The position numbers were made by a program, and so were the translations under genes. Of a DNA stretch of 45,339 nt, positions 7,303 through 16,741 are shown piece by piece. The stretch covers positions 68,251 through 113,589 of the forward strand of contig DGDR01000038.1 of the NCBI GenBank assembly GCA_002385545.1, given 5' to 3'. Source of the stretch: Clostridium sp. UBA3947 (GTDB lineage: Bacteria > Bacillota > Clostridia > Clostridiales > Clostridiaceae). Every line of letters starts with the position of its first letter. Positions within the stretch are counted from its first letter, which is position 1. Under the pieces are notes generated by a model. That model saw only the letters and a program-made list of their open reading frames with translations, was not told where the DNA came from and made no database searches.

Positions 7303-8151
7303 TTACTTAAAATTTTTAAAGCCGTAATCTAAAAGCTTTATTGCATCTGGATAGTGGCTTTTTGTCGAAGAATGTAAGGCAACTATGAGTCTTCGACCAT
7401 TTCTTTTTGCACTGACAACATATGAAAACTTAGATTGGATTGTATAACCTGTTTTACCACCTTCAATGCCTGAATAATAATATTCGCTACCTTTTCGCAC
7501 CATTTTATTCTCGTTAGATATGGGATGCCTAATTCCAGATCGATTTTTAGGAGTTATATTATATACTCTATTGTCAGTGGCAATCTTTAAGTATTCTGGA
7601 TGCTTTACAAGTTCTCTCATTATCAAGGCTAAGTCCTTTACTGTGGATCTCTGCTTTGGGTGATATAGTCCACTAGGGTTGACAAAATGTGTATTGGTTA
7701 AACCCAGTCCCCTAGCTCTCCTATTCATCATTTTTGAAAAGTTTTCAATGGACCCAGCCATGTGCTCTGCCAGTACATTAGCACAGTCATTGCCAGAAAC
7801 AAACAAGAGACCATAAAGCATGTCTCTTACCGTAACTACTTCCTTCTCCTTAATTCCAGCCTTACAACCATCTACCAATGTAGCCTTCCTGCTAATTGTG
7901 ATAGTATCATTAAGCTTGCATTTTTCTAAAGCTAAAAGAGCAGTCATAAGCTTGGTAGTTGATGCTGGAGGAAAAGCTCTATTAATATTTTTAGCGTATA
8001 GTATCTTACCTGTGTTTCCATCTATTAGAATTGCATTTTCTGAGATTATGGTTGGTGCCTTTCCCTTAGCAAGAACCGCAACATTATTACTAAAGACGGT
8101 ACATAGTATAAGGAAAAGGAAGATTGTCTTTTTTAATTGTTTATTAATCAT
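7303..8151 (-). CDS. D-alanyl-D-alanine carboxypeptidase (DacF/PBP5-like, S11 family)
   Basis: This exported serine peptidase removes the terminal D-Ala from peptidoglycan stem peptides. The 282-residue product has a hydrophobic signal sequence at 7-28 ending near VLAKG, then the three active-site boxes: S64-T-T-K67, S119-G-N121 and K233-T-G235. It lacks the long C-terminal beta domain and amphipathic anchor of full PBP5 proteins, so it is a short form, probably secreted or held by an uncleaved signal. The ATG at 8151 is preceded by GGAAGGTGAGG. A GTG/ATG six codons earlier would lie inside that ribosome site. The gene is transcribed towards the mevalonate operon but 217 bases separate them, so they are likely separate units. 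A sporulation role (DacF) is possible but not shown. Confidence 0.9.
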   Translation of the reverse strand: MINKQLKKTIFLFLILCTVFSNNVAVLAKGKAPTIISENAILIDGNTGKILYAKNINRAFPPASTTKLMTALLALEKCKLNDTITISRKATLVDGCKAGIKEKEVVTVRDMLYGLLFVSGNDCANVLAEHMAGSIENFSKMMNRRARGLGLTNTHFVNPSGLYHPKQRSTVKDLALIMRELVKHPEYLKIATDNRVYNITPKNRSGIRHPISNENKMVRKGSEYYYSGIEGGKTGYTIQSKFSYVVSAKRNGRRLIVALHSSTKSHYPDAIKLLDYGFKNFK

Positions 8152-8463
8152 TTCCTCACCTTCCTGCAAAGCTTTAAAGTTACGTTACTTTTATAAACAG
8201 ATTATATTTAAGGAATAAAATCCATAGTAATATTATTATGTGATTTTTTTGCATTATAAACCATGGGTGTGAATATTTAGCTTCAATTACAGTAGTCATT
8301 ACATATGTATCTATAATAGAGTTCAAATAGCTCTAACATTACTTTACATTCAAACTAAAGCTATAAATTTAGTGTCCTTTAATGTTCGTATTTTTTATAA
8401 TTTCCTATACAAAAAAGACTGCTACACAACTAGGAATTCAATTGTTGTGTAACAGTCATTATT
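8152..8463. other. AT-rich intergenic region, 312 bases
   Basis: No coding sequence is seen. It holds the terminator at 8417-8457 for the upstream kinase gene. A weak minus-strand promoter candidate for the carboxypeptidase is TTGAAC (8321-8326), 17 bases, TGTAAT (8298-8303). The rest shows no recognisable structure. Confidence 0.5.
8417..8457 (-). terminator. Intrinsic terminator after the phosphofructokinase gene
   Basis: The stem GACTG(T/C)TACACAAC/GTTGTGTA(G/A)CAGTC is near-perfect over 14 bases. On the minus strand it is followed by TTTTTT. It is one of three similar terminators in the window (see 37856 and 41727). Confidence 0.9.
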
Positions 8464-9372
8464 CTAGATTTCCATAAGTTTAACTTCAGAAAATAATTTA
8501 TCCACAGCAGCCTTTTTACACAAGTCCATGGAAAAAGCTGTGGCACTGCCAGCAGCTACTCCATATCTAAAGGAATCCAGTATATTTCTGCTTTTTATAT
8601 ATTTACTTAAAAAGCCTGCTATCAATGAGTCTCCTGCCCCTACAGTGTTTATAGCTTTACCTACTGGTGCAGAAGCATAATATTGAATATCATTATTAAT
8701 TAAAACTGCGCCTTTTTTCCCTAAGGACACAATAACATTTTTAGCGCCTAAGGCTAGTAGTTTCCTGCTCCAAAATACTATCTCTTTTAAATTATCTATT
8801 TTTACCTTAAATAAGTCTTCTAGTTCTTCCTTATTAGGCTTAATCAAAAAAGGTTTGTGTTGTAGAGTTTCCAAAAGTGCCTGTCCCACCGCATCTACTA
8901 TAAAATCCTTTTCATTTTTAGTAGCTTTTATTATTTGGGCATATGTATTTTGTGGCAGACTTCTTGGTATATTACCAGCCAAAACTACAAAGGTATCCGC
9001 TGGCAAAGTGTTGATTTTCTCCATTAACTCCCCTAAAGCCTTATCACTGATTTCAGGTCCAGCAGCATTAAGCTCTGTTTCTTGTTGGGCTTTAATTTTT
9101 ACATTAATTCGAGTATCACCTGCTACCTTTATAAAGTCTGTTTCTAGGCCCTCTTTTTCTAAAAACTCAGCCAAATATTTGCCGGTGAAGCCTCCTATGA
9201 AACCCAAGGCTTTTGATTTTACACCAAGATTATTTAATACTCTTGATACGTTGATTCCTTTTCCTCCTGGAAACTTAAAATCCTCTATTACTTTATTTAA
9301 TCCCCCAACTTTTAGGCTTTCTAATTGTATAGTATAGTCAATGGATGGATTTAAAGTAACGGTATATATCAC
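8464..9372 (-). CDS. fruK: 1-phosphofructokinase family sugar kinase (PfkB fold)
   Basis: This ribokinase-fold kinase most likely phosphorylates fructose 1-phosphate to fructose 1,6-bisphosphate in the cytoplasm. The 302-residue protein begins MIYTVTLNPSIDYT, has the first PfkB signature in FPGGKGINVSRVL (about 34-46), the substrate-side ELNAAGPEIS typical of FruK/LacC, and the second signature NTVGAGDSLIAGFL with the catalytic Asp. No fructose PTS gene (fruA) or DeoR-type fruR is next to it. It follows the DHH phosphoesterase gene by 30 bases, so the two look co-transcribed. Tagatose-6-phosphate kinase (LacC) is the main alternative. Confidence 0.85.
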   Translation of the reverse strand: MIYTVTLNPSIDYTIQLESLKVGGLNKVIEDFKFPGGKGINVSRVLNNLGVKSKALGFIGGFTGKYLAEFLEKEGLETDFIKVAGDTRINVKIKAQQETELNAAGPEISDKALGELMEKINTLPADTFVVLAGNIPRSLPQNTYAQIIKATKNEKDFIVDAVGQALLETLQHKPFLIKPNKEELEDLFKVKIDNLKEIVFWSRKLLALGAKNVIVSLGKKGAVLINNDIQYYASAPVGKAINTVGAGDSLIAGFLSKYIKSRNILDSFRYGVAAGSATAFSMDLCKKAAVDKLFSEVKLMEI

Positions 9373-9402
9373 TTAATTCACTACCTTTTCTTTAGATTTA
9401 GG

Positions 9403-10392
9403 CTAATATGTATTTGACTCCATTGAAGCTCGTATTCTTTCTAGGAAGCTATCCTCTACAAAGGGGTCTATTTGTCCTACGGCATTAAGATTGCCCGCTG
9501 GTAGAAAGCCTCCAGCCATAGTCTTATGGCCTCCTCCATTACCAACTTCATTTAACACTTCATGTATTATCTTACCAGCATCTAGATTGTCTAATTCATT
9601 CCTAACAGAAAATTTAATACCAGATTCTCTAGGAGAATAAACAACTGCAAAATCAACCTCTTTTATGGATATAATAAAGTCGGATATGGTACCTAATAAA
9701 GAATCTGGACAATCTATATTTACATTAGCAAAGCCTACATTACCGTATACCTTTATATTTTTTATGGCATTACTATAGGCTATAAGTTCTTCAAATTGTA
9801 AGCTATTAGTTTGAATTTTATTTATAATTTCAATATCCGCTAGCTTATAGAGCATATAAAACATATCTAAATCTAAATAATGTACCCCTCTAGTTAAATC
9901 TAACGTGTCCATCTTTATTCCATACAATAAGGCAGTGGCAACATTCTTTGGAATTGGAATATTATTTTCCACAAAGTAACTGGCAATAATAGAGGAACAT
10001 GCTCCTATCTCTGGTCTTATATCCTCAAAGTAATATTCAGTCTTTTGAAAGGTAGGATGATGGTCAATTGTAGCCACTTCATTGCCAATAAAGTCTTCCA
10101 CATTAGAATTTCCCTTTTGGGAATCAACTAATATTATAAAATCCTCTTCCTTCATATAATTGATATCGGTTATGTTCTTTAGCCTGATTCCTAGTAGTTC
10201 AATCATCTTTTGTGTATTGTATTTGTCAATTTCACCCTTATAGCATATTTCAGCTTCTAGACCTTTTTCCAATAAAAGATACTGCAGACCAAAAGCGCTA
10301 GCTACTGCATCTGGATCTGGAGAGTTATGCATCTGAATAAACAAATTACTATGCTTTTCTACTTCTTTAACTAATAAATCTAATTTGGTCAT
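9403..10392 (-). CDS. DHH/DHHA1 family phosphoesterase (NrnA-like)
   Basis: The product belongs to the DHH superfamily of Mn2+-dependent phosphoesterases that includes oligoribonuclease/pAp phosphatase NrnA and RecJ. The 329-residue protein has the N-terminal HNSPDPDAVASA motif (about 22-33), a mid-domain VDSQKG metal motif, the name motif TIDHHPT, and a C-terminal DHHA1 domain with EVGNGGGHKTMAGG. I start it at the ATG at 10392, where AAAGGA lies upstream. The track's extended start adds 21 residues (MKRYMIQ...) without a ribosome site. The pDP in place of the more common PDGD in motif I marks a sub-branch. Substrate (nanoRNA, pAp or cyclic dinucleotide product) cannot be set from sequence. 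Confidence 0.85.
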   Translation of the reverse strand: MTKLDLLVKEVEKHSNLFIQMHNSPDPDAVASAFGLQYLLLEKGLEAEICYKGEIDKYNTQKMIELLGIRLKNITDINYMKEEDFIILVDSQKGNSNVEDFIGNEVATIDHHPTFQKTEYYFEDIRPEIGACSSIIASYFVENNIPIPKNVATALLYGIKMDTLDLTRGVHYLDLDMFYMLYKLADIEIINKIQTNSLQFEELIAYSNAIKNIKVYGNVGFANVNIDCPDSLLGTISDFIISIKEVDFAVVYSPRESGIKFSVRNELDNLDAGKIIHEVLNEVGNGGGHKTMAGGFLPAGNLNAVGQIDPFVEDSFLERIRASMESNTY

Positions 10393-10498
10393 TATTAAAA
10401 TCCTTTCATTATATATAAATATATACCAAATTGATTGTATCATATATCTTTTCAATATAAAACCTATCTTTTAAATATATTGTTAAAAATTTTTTAAA

Positions 10499-10542
10499 GG
10501 GACTAAGAATAGGGATTATTAACAATCACTATGCTTAGTCCC
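10499..10542 (-). terminator. Intrinsic terminator after the nucleoside ABC operon
   Basis: Nine-base perfect arms GGGACTAAG/CTTAGTCCC lie 16 bases past the last permease stop. On the minus strand the stem is followed by TTTAAAAAATTTTT. Confidence 0.8.
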
Positions 10543-10557
10543 TATATTAAGTCCATT

Positions 10558-11505
10558 TTAACGTTTTCCTACATCATAAGGCTCCCCTGCAGCCCTAGGC
10601 CCAACAGCATTTTTAGAAAACAAAACTAAGGCAACTAGGGTTATCACATAGGGAAAGGTGGTTAAGAATATTGAAGGCAGTCTATTTAATGATGGAAATA
10701 AGGGGGCTATATCCGATACCGTTTTGGCAAGACCAAAAAAGGCTGATGCCCCTAATACATTCCAAGGCTTCCACTTACCAAAAATTAAAGCAGCTAAAGC
10801 CAAGAAGCCCATACCAGTAAATATTAAAGTTGAAAATTCCTTAACTAAGGTATTAAGCAATAATCCACCGCCTAGGCCTGATAATACACCAGATATAAAT
10901 ACTCCTATATATCTCATTTTCACTACACTTATACCTACAGAATCTACTGCTTGAGGATTTTCGCCACAGGCTCTTAATCTTAAGCCAAAAGGTCTGTGAT
11001 ACAAAACATACCAGCTTATAAGTACAATTAATATTGATATAAAGGTTGTTATATAGGTGTTGTGAAAAAACAAGCTTCCTATAATAGGTATCTTTGAAAG
11101 AAGCGGTACATCCCACAATTCTAATCCCACTACTGGTATTATTCCGCTACCCTTATTAATACTTCTTGCTAAAAAGATGGTCAGCGCAGGTATTAATATG
11201 TTTATAGCAGTACCGCTGACAACCTGATCTGCCTTCATGCTGATACTAGCAAAAGCATGTAATAGAGAGCATAAACCGCCAGCTACTGCCGCCGCTATCA
11301 GGGACACATATACCGTTGCTGGTCCAAATATATTTTCATACTGAAAAATAACAAAGGCTGATGCGAAGGCCCCAACACCTAACAATCCTTCTAAGGCAAT
11401 ATTAATTACTCCGCTTCTTTCACTAAACAGTCCCCCTAAAGCTATTAAAAACAGTGGTACTGTATAAGTTATGGCTAAGGGAATAATAATCTGCAAGGCA
11501 TTCAT
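10558..11505 (-). CDS. nupQ: Nucleoside ABC transporter permease (NupQ/YufQ type)
   Basis: This is one of the two membrane subunits of a BMP-family nucleoside importer (branched-chain permease fold, BPD_transp_2). The 315-residue protein is almost entirely hydrophobic with about eight to ten helices. It shows the family signatures ERSGVINIALEGLLGVGAF (about 29-47), the cytoplasmic coupling segment LRACGENPQAVDSVGISV, and GVLSGLGGGLL. The ATG at 11505 overlaps the stop of the partner permease gene by four bases. It is the last gene of the four-gene operon and ends before the terminator at 10499-10542. Confidence 0.9.
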   Translation of the reverse strand: MNALQIIIPLAITYTVPLFLIALGGLFSERSGVINIALEGLLGVGAFASAFVIFQYENIFGPATVYVSLIAAAVAGGLCSLLHAFASISMKADQVVSGTAINILIPALTIFLARSINKGSGIIPVVGLELWDVPLLSKIPIIGSLFFHNTYITTFISILIVLISWYVLYHRPFGLRLRACGENPQAVDSVGISVVKMRYIGVFISGVLSGLGGGLLLNTLVKEFSTLIFTGMGFLALAALIFGKWKPWNVLGASAFFGLAKTVSDIAPLFPSLNRLPSIFLTTFPYVITLVALVLFSKNAVGPRAAGEPYDVGKR

Positions 11506-12602
11506 TTACTCCCACCTTCTTTCTTTCTAAAAATGCTGCCTATACGGTGTAACCAAGTTTCAAACATTAAACTAGTAGCTGCAAAATAAATAATTATTGC
11601 TACTATAATTGGAACTAGTTCATTAGGCACCTTAGTAGCAGCATTCATATACAAGCCTCCTGCATTCATTAAACCGAAGAATAAGGCTGATAATAAAACA
11701 CCAAAGGGATTGTTTAATCCTAATAGGGACACAGCTATCCCATCGTAACCAGCTTGAGGTAAAGACCCTATCTTTATATTATTTGTATAACCTAAATAAT
11801 ATACTGCACCAGCAAGACCTGCTATAGCTCCAGAAATCATCATAGATAATATCATGTTTCTATTTACCTTTATACCAGCATACTTAGAAGCATGAATATT
11901 GTAGCCTACTGCTTTTAGCTCATAGCCAAAGGTGGTTTTATCTAATATCCACCATACTAATATAGCTACTGCAATGGCTAAAAATAATCCTAGGTTAATG
12001 TTAGAACCATGAAATAATTTTGTTAAGGCTTCCACTCGCAAAGAGGCAGAAGGATTTATAATAGCAGATTCTGTTTCAAAATTACCTTTTAGAAAGTTCT
12101 GAACGAAATAATAAACAGACCATAGAGATATGTAGTTCATCATAATTGCAGTTACTACTTCATTAATACCATACTTAGCTTTAAGAATTCCTGGTAAAAG
12201 AGCCCATAAAGCCCCTCCTAAAATAGCTGCCATTACAGCTAAGGGAGTATGGATATAAAAGTGCAAGGATAATTTTACTCCAACAAATACTCCAAAAAAG
12301 CCACCCATTAGCATTTGGCCTGGCACTCCAATATTAAAAAGACCAGTTTTGAAGGCAAAGGCTATTGCAAGACCAGTTAATATTAAAGTAGTAGTATTTA
12401 AAAGAGTATCTCCCAAACGTTTGTTAAATATAATATCACCTAAAGTGGCATTTTTAGGTACTTGTAGTATAAAGCCTGCACCTTTTAAAAGTCCTTCATA
12501 GGCCTTTATTGGATCATAGCCAGTCAGGAGCATTACTAGAGCTCCAGTTATTATTCCCAGTATAACTGCAAGTAAAGAAACCAAAAATTTATTTTTACCC
12601 AT
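11502..12602 (-). CDS. nupP: Nucleoside ABC transporter permease (NupP/YufP type)
   Basis: This is the second membrane subunit of the importer, 366 residues. It starts with a basic segment and a long first helix and carries a large periplasmic region (about 40-75). The conserved stretch FKTGLFNIGVPGQMLMGGF corresponds to the N-terminal permease signature, LKAVGYNIHASKYAGI is the coupling segment that meets the ATPase, and ISGAIAGLAGAVYYLG is the third signature. It starts one base past the ATPase stop; the ribosome site GGAGGAGG lies inside the end of the ATPase gene. Confidence 0.9.
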   Translation of the reverse strand: MGKNKFLVSLLAVILGIITGALVMLLTGYDPIKAYEGLLKGAGFILQVPKNATLGDIIFNKRLGDTLLNTTTLILTGLAIAFAFKTGLFNIGVPGQMLMGGFFGVFVGVKLSLHFYIHTPLAVMAAILGGALWALLPGILKAKYGINEVVTAIMMNYISLWSVYYFVQNFLKGNFETESAIINPSASLRVEALTKLFHGSNINLGLFLAIAVAILVWWILDKTTFGYELKAVGYNIHASKYAGIKVNRNMILSMMISGAIAGLAGAVYYLGYTNNIKIGSLPQAGYDGIAVSLLGLNNPFGVLLSALFFGLMNAGGLYMNAATKVPNELVPIIVAIIIYFAATSLMFETWLHRIGSIFRKKEGGSK

Positions 12603-12603
12603 C

Positions 12604-14118
12604 CTAGCCTTTTCCTCCTCCTGCCATCATTAATCCAAGCTCCTGCTCATTTGTTTTATCTGCATCCACAACTCCCACTATTCTTCCTTCATACATTACA
12701 GCTATCCTATCAGATAAATTCATGATTTCATCTAAATCTAATGAAAACAAGAGTATAGTCTTTCCCTTATCTCTTTCTTCTATAAGCCTTTTATGGATAT
12801 ATTCTATTGCCCCTACATCCAACCCTCTGGTAGGTTGAGCCACTATTAAAACCTGCGGTGACCTATCAATCTCTCTAGCAATTATAGCCTTCTGTTGATT
12901 ACCTCCAGACATACTTCGCACAATAGTAGTAGGTCCTTGGGCAGATCTAACATCAAATTGCTCTATAAGTCTTTTTGCGTAGGAGCGAATTTCATTCCTT
13001 TTTAAAACTCCTCTCTTAGAAAAAGGAGGTCTATAATAATTTTGCAAAATCATATTATCTTCCAATGTGAATTCTAATACCAAGCCATATTTGTGTCTGT
13101 CTTCAGGTATGTGACCAAGCCCTGCTTCATTCCTTTGTCGTATTTCCCTACTAGAAATATCTAAGTTGTTAATAAAGATTCTTCCGGATTGAGCTTTCCT
13201 CAATCCGGTAATTGCCTCAATAAGCTCAGATTGACCATTACCGTCCACACCAGCCACACCCAAAATTTCACCAGCCTTAGCAGAGAGGGTAACATCTTTC
13301 ACTGCTTGAACCCCCCTGCTACCTATAACATTTAAGTTCTCAATTTTAAACATTATCTCCCCAGGCTTTGCTGGTGCTTTTTCAACCTTAAAGCTAACTT
13401 TCCTGCCTACCATTAATTCAGCCATTTTCTCTTCAGAGGTTTCCTTAACATCAATGGTAGCAATTGATTTACCTTTTCTAATTACGGTACACCTATCTGC
13501 TACTGCTTTTATCTCCTTGAGTTTATGGGTAATGAGTATTATGGTCTTACCTTCCTTTGTCATATTTCTCATTACCCCCATCAATTCTTCAATCTCTTGA
13601 GGAGTTAATACTGCTGTAGGCTCATCAAATATAAGTATCTCTGAATCCCTATAGAGCATTTTTAATATTTCAACTCTTTGCTGCATCCCTACGGATATAT
13701 CTTCTATGCGCACATCAGGATCCACTGCTAGTTTATATCTATTAGACAATTCCTTTATACGCTGCCTAGCATAATCTATATCAATCTTCAGTCCTTTAAG
13801 CTTTTCATTACCTAATATTATGTTTTCTGTCACAGTAAAGTTATGGACTAGTTTAAAATGTTGGTGAACCATTCCTATACCTAAATCATTGGCCACATTG
13901 GGATTGGATATTTTTACTTCCTTTCCCTTAACCTTTATAGTACCTCTATCTGGCTTGTATAAACCAAACAACACAGACATAAGGGTAGATTTTCCTGCTC
14001 CATTTTCACCTAGTAAAGCATGAATTTCACCTGGTCGCACTTGAAGGGTTATATCATCGTTAGCTACTATACTAGCAAATTCCTTCCTTATGTTTAACAT
14101 CTCTATAATATATTCCAT
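12604..14118 (-). CDS. nupO: Nucleoside ABC transporter ATP-binding protein (NupO/YufO type)
   Basis: This double-domain ATPase powers the importer. The 504-residue protein has two ABC modules. The first has Walker A GENGAGKST (about 38-46), signature ISVGMQQRVEI and Walker B LIFDEPTAVLTP. The second has the degenerate Walker A GVDGNGQSE, signature MSGGNQQK and Walker B-like LIVAQPTRGLD. The degenerate second site (no Lys in the P-loop, Gln for Glu in DEPT) is usual for this family. The ATG at 14118 follows GGAGG by 7 bases, 24 bases after the BMP lipoprotein gene. Confidence 0.93.
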   Translation of the reverse strand: MEYIIEMLNIRKEFASIVANDDITLQVRPGEIHALLGENGAGKSTLMSVLFGLYKPDRGTIKVKGKEVKISNPNVANDLGIGMVHQHFKLVHNFTVTENIILGNEKLKGLKIDIDYARQRIKELSNRYKLAVDPDVRIEDISVGMQQRVEILKMLYRDSEILIFDEPTAVLTPQEIEELMGVMRNMTKEGKTIILITHKLKEIKAVADRCTVIRKGKSIATIDVKETSEEKMAELMVGRKVSFKVEKAPAKPGEIMFKIENLNVIGSRGVQAVKDVTLSAKAGEILGVAGVDGNGQSELIEAITGLRKAQSGRIFINNLDISSREIRQRNEAGLGHIPEDRHKYGLVLEFTLEDNMILQNYYRPPFSKRGVLKRNEIRSYAKRLIEQFDVRSAQGPTTIVRSMSGGNQQKAIIAREIDRSPQVLIVAQPTRGLDVGAIEYIHKRLIEERDKGKTILLFSLDLDEIMNLSDRIAVMYEGRIVGVVDADKTNEQELGLMMAGGGKG

Positions 14119-14142
14119 GTTATGACCTCCATGGTTTTTATC

Positions 14143-15261
14143 TTATTTTAGAAAGTCATCTACTTCCTTCTGTGTTTGAGGTACTACAAACTTTCCTTCT
14201 TTAATTTCCTGAGTTACGGAATCAATTTTAGATAAAACATCATCGGATAGGTTTGGATTTTCTTTTGGTAGACCAACTCCGTCTTCCTTTAAGGTTAGAG
14301 TAATAATTTCTCCTCCTGGAAACTTATTGTTTAGTTTAGCATCTATATAGTTATAAGCAGCTACATCCACTTTCTTTATAGCAGAAGTTAGAGTAACAGA
14401 TGTCTTTCCATCCTTTAATATGCCTTGTTGATATTGGTCTGAATCTACGCCTATTACCCAAACCTTTTCTCCTTTTTCTGCCCTTGCCTTTGCTTCGTTA
14501 AAGACACCATTTCCAACACCACCAGCAGCATGGAAAATTATATCTATACCTTTACCATACATACCTGCCGCCAAGGTTTGCCCTGCTGGTATATTATCAA
14601 AGGAACCTTGGTATTGAGCATCAGTTATAGTTGCATTAGCCCCAAGATTTTTATTGGCATATTTTACTCCAGCTTGATATCCGTAGTAAAACTTTTCAAC
14701 TGGTGGAATTTTCATACCTCCTACAAAGCCTAACTTTCCTGTTTTAGTAGATAAGGCTGCAGCTATTCCTACTAAAAATCCCGCTTCATGTTCATTAAAA
14801 TATACACAAACTACGTTATCATGTTTTACAAATTGATTATCTCCTGCATGTGTTTGGCCATCTAATAAGATAAAGGAAACATCCTTATGTGTTTCTGCTG
14901 CTTTATTTACAGCGGTCTCAAATTTAAAGCCAGGAGTAACGATTATCTTGTTACCTGTCTCTGCTAAGGTGTCAATAGCATTTATGTAGTCCGTCTCCTG
15001 AACATCGTTAGGCTTTAGATATTGAGCTTCTATAGTTCCCTTTTCTTTTTCGTATCTTTGTATACCTTCCCAGCTTCCTTGATTGAAGGATTTATCGTCT
15101 ATGGTTCCAGAATCGGTAACCATACCTACCTTAACTTTTTCTATTGTTCCTTTTCCTTCATTTGTCTTATCTCCTGTATCATCTCCCTTCTGAACACAAG
15201 AGGTACATATTGAAGCAATTAATAATGTAGAAACTAATGCTGATAAAATCTTTTTTCCCAT
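14143..15261 (-). CDS. nupN: BMP-family nucleoside-binding lipoprotein (NupN/BmpA type)
   Basis: This is the extracellular binding protein of the importer. The 372-residue precursor has a signal peptide with lipobox SICTSC, so Cys about 22 is lipidated. The mature part has the BMP-family opening VGMVTDSGTIDDKSFNQGSWEG (split here at GTIDDKSFNQ), then KVWVIGVDSDQYQQG and TSAIKKVDVA. I use the ATG at 15261, which has AGGAGG eight bases upstream; an in-frame start eight codons earlier would include the ribosome site. It leads the operon nupN-O-P-Q. A purine nucleoside substrate is likely from the B. subtilis and Lactococcus relatives. No purine riboswitch was seen in the 100-base leader. Confidence 0.93.
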   Translation of the reverse strand: MGKKILSALVSTLLIASICTSCVQKGDDTGDKTNEGKGTIEKVKVGMVTDSGTIDDKSFNQGSWEGIQRYEKEKGTIEAQYLKPNDVQETDYINAIDTLAETGNKIIVTPGFKFETAVNKAAETHKDVSFILLDGQTHAGDNQFVKHDNVVCVYFNEHEAGFLVGIAAALSTKTGKLGFVGGMKIPPVEKFYYGYQAGVKYANKNLGANATITDAQYQGSFDNIPAGQTLAAGMYGKGIDIIFHAAGGVGNGVFNEAKARAEKGEKVWVIGVDSDQYQQGILKDGKTSVTLTSAIKKVDVAAYNYIDAKLNNKFPGGEIITLTLKEDGVGLPKENPNLSDDVLSKIDSVTQEIKEGKFVVPQTQKEVDDFLK

Positions 15262-15358
15262 AATTATTCCTCCTTGTTTTACCATTCTTACCCATCATCA
15301 CTTTCTATATGCTTATTATATGTTTATATTTTTCTTTTTATTTAATCCTTAAAAAAAA

Positions 15359-15390
15359 TAGATATCACACTATATATAGTGAGATATCTA
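15359..15390 (-). terminator. Intrinsic terminator after the YheC/YheD array
   Basis: The arms TAGATATC-CACTAT and ATAGTG-GATATCTA form a long stem with one internal mismatch. On the minus strand it is followed by TTTTTTTT. It separates the ATP-grasp operon from the nucleoside importer. Confidence 0.85.
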
Positions 15391-15406
15391 TATATGGACA
15401 GATTTA

Positions 15407-16741
15407 TTATGAATATACATGAAAACCCACTTGAGCTGTAGCATATTTAATTGGGTTAGCCTTTGTTTGATAGAAGGTTTGTACATCATTAATCCATAAG
15501 GGTACAGTATGGTAATGACGTTTATTAGCTTCCAAAACCCATATTTTAAATTCTTCATCCACCACCACGTCAAAGCCAAGATCTCCATAGTTTTCTTCCG
15601 GTGATTCTAACGCTTCGCACACAAGCTTACAAGCTCCTACAATTTCTCTCTTAAGCTTAAATATCTGCTGTTGAGTGAAATCAAATTGATCATATAAGAT
15701 ATCTTCAAAGTAAGCTGTACTACCCCAGTTACTGCATATATCTCCTCTTGAACCTATTAAGGCTATGATACCTGTACACTGCCAATCTAAGGTTTCGTTC
15801 TTTTGCATAATTACTCTAAAATCCATGTGTCTTCCCTTAACTCTTAAGGGATTAATGGCTTGCTGAATAATATACCTATATTTCCTAATAACTTCTTCAT
15901 TTATATATTTCGCAGCTTCTTCAGAGGTTGAAAAGCTAAGCATATCCTCTCCCTGCTTATGCTTAAGACCATAACCTTCTTCCAGTTTAATAACCTTAAA
16001 TAGTCCTCTTGATAGGGTTCCATTTAAAGGCTTCAAGTATACAGCGCCATATTTATCTAACATTTCTTCTATATCCTTAAAATCTGAGTATAATTTTGTG
16101 TCTGGCAGGTACTTTTCAGCCCTTTTATTTTTCTTTACCTTATTCCAAAACTCCCACTTATTAAAGAAATTTGAGTTAAAAATATGATTATTAGTTTCTT
16201 CCTTTAACATATTCATTGTGTCCTCAGACAAAATAGTTCTAGAAAATATAACCTCTGGTAAAGGGAAGGTACCTGCTATACAAGGTAGTCCTCTACCTTT
16301 AAAATTGCTATCATAATAGTAGCCCTGTACAGTTTTTTCCTCTAAGTTGATACAATCAGTAGAAAAAGCCACTAATAATCCGCCAATTTCAGGATATATT
16401 AAAGTGTAGCTCATTAATTTGGCTAAGGTACTCTTACTCATTCTGGATTTAGTACTTGTCATTAATAAACCTATGACTGGTCCTATTCTAAGGTAGTCCT
16501 TCTCTGCTAATATTTGATAAGGTATATCCTCTGGAATCATCAATTGGTCAAAAATATTTTCAGACAATAGTATTTGCTTATTTTCTAGCTCCTTGCTTTT
16601 GATTAATTCTATCTTAGCAATTCTGCCCGCTACTTTAAGATTTATATGACTTTTTTTGCTAATAGCAGTTCCCTTCATAAAACTTTCTGGTACTATCAAC
16701 TGATCCTTGCTACTTTTATCCCTAGTTATATTATAAAGCAT
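15407..16741 (-). CDS. YheC/YheD-family ATP-grasp protein A
   Basis: This 444-residue protein belongs to the ATP-grasp family typified by B. subtilis spore-coat-associated YheC/YheD. Its substrate is unknown. It has an N-terminal ~85-residue beta-rich domain, the family hallmark IGPVIGLL (86-93), and a C-terminal ATP-grasp domain. ATP-grasp residues look intact: LKP with K237, a Gly/Ser-rich loop GTLSRG (241-246), DFRVIMQK (307-314), D391 and the metal pair E404-A-N406. I start at the ATG at 16741, which has AAGGAGG nine bases upstream, rather than eight codons earlier. It overlaps the preceding gene by 11 bases. Last gene of a four-gene array, followed by the terminator at 15359-15390. Confidence 0.88.
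   Translation of the reverse strand: MLYNITRDKSSKDQLIVPESFMKGTAISKKSHINLKVAGRIAKIELIKSKELENKQILLSENIFDQLMIPEDIPYQILAEKDYLRIGPVIGLLMTSTKSRMSKSTLAKLMSYTLIYPEIGGLLVAFSTDCINLEEKTVQGYYYDSNFKGRGLPCIAGTFPLPEVIFSRTILSEDTMNMLKEETNNHIFNSNFFNKWEFWNKVKKNKRAEKYLPDTKLYSDFKDIEEMLDKYGAVYLKPLNGTLSRGLFKVIKLEEGYGLKHKQGEDMLSFSTSEEAAKYINEEVIRKYRYIIQQAINPLRVKGRHMDFRVIMQKNETLDWQCTGIIALIGSRGDICSNWGSTAYFEDILYDQFDFTQQQIFKLKREIVGACKLVCEALESPEENYGDLGFDVVVDEEFKIWVLEANKRHYHTVPLWINDVQTFYQTKANPIKYATAQVGFHVYS

Noticed and set aside
15262..15358. Possible purine riboswitch before the nucleoside importer.
   Set aside because: The leader is about 100 bases of AT-rich sequence without the conserved purine-riboswitch core or a terminator.
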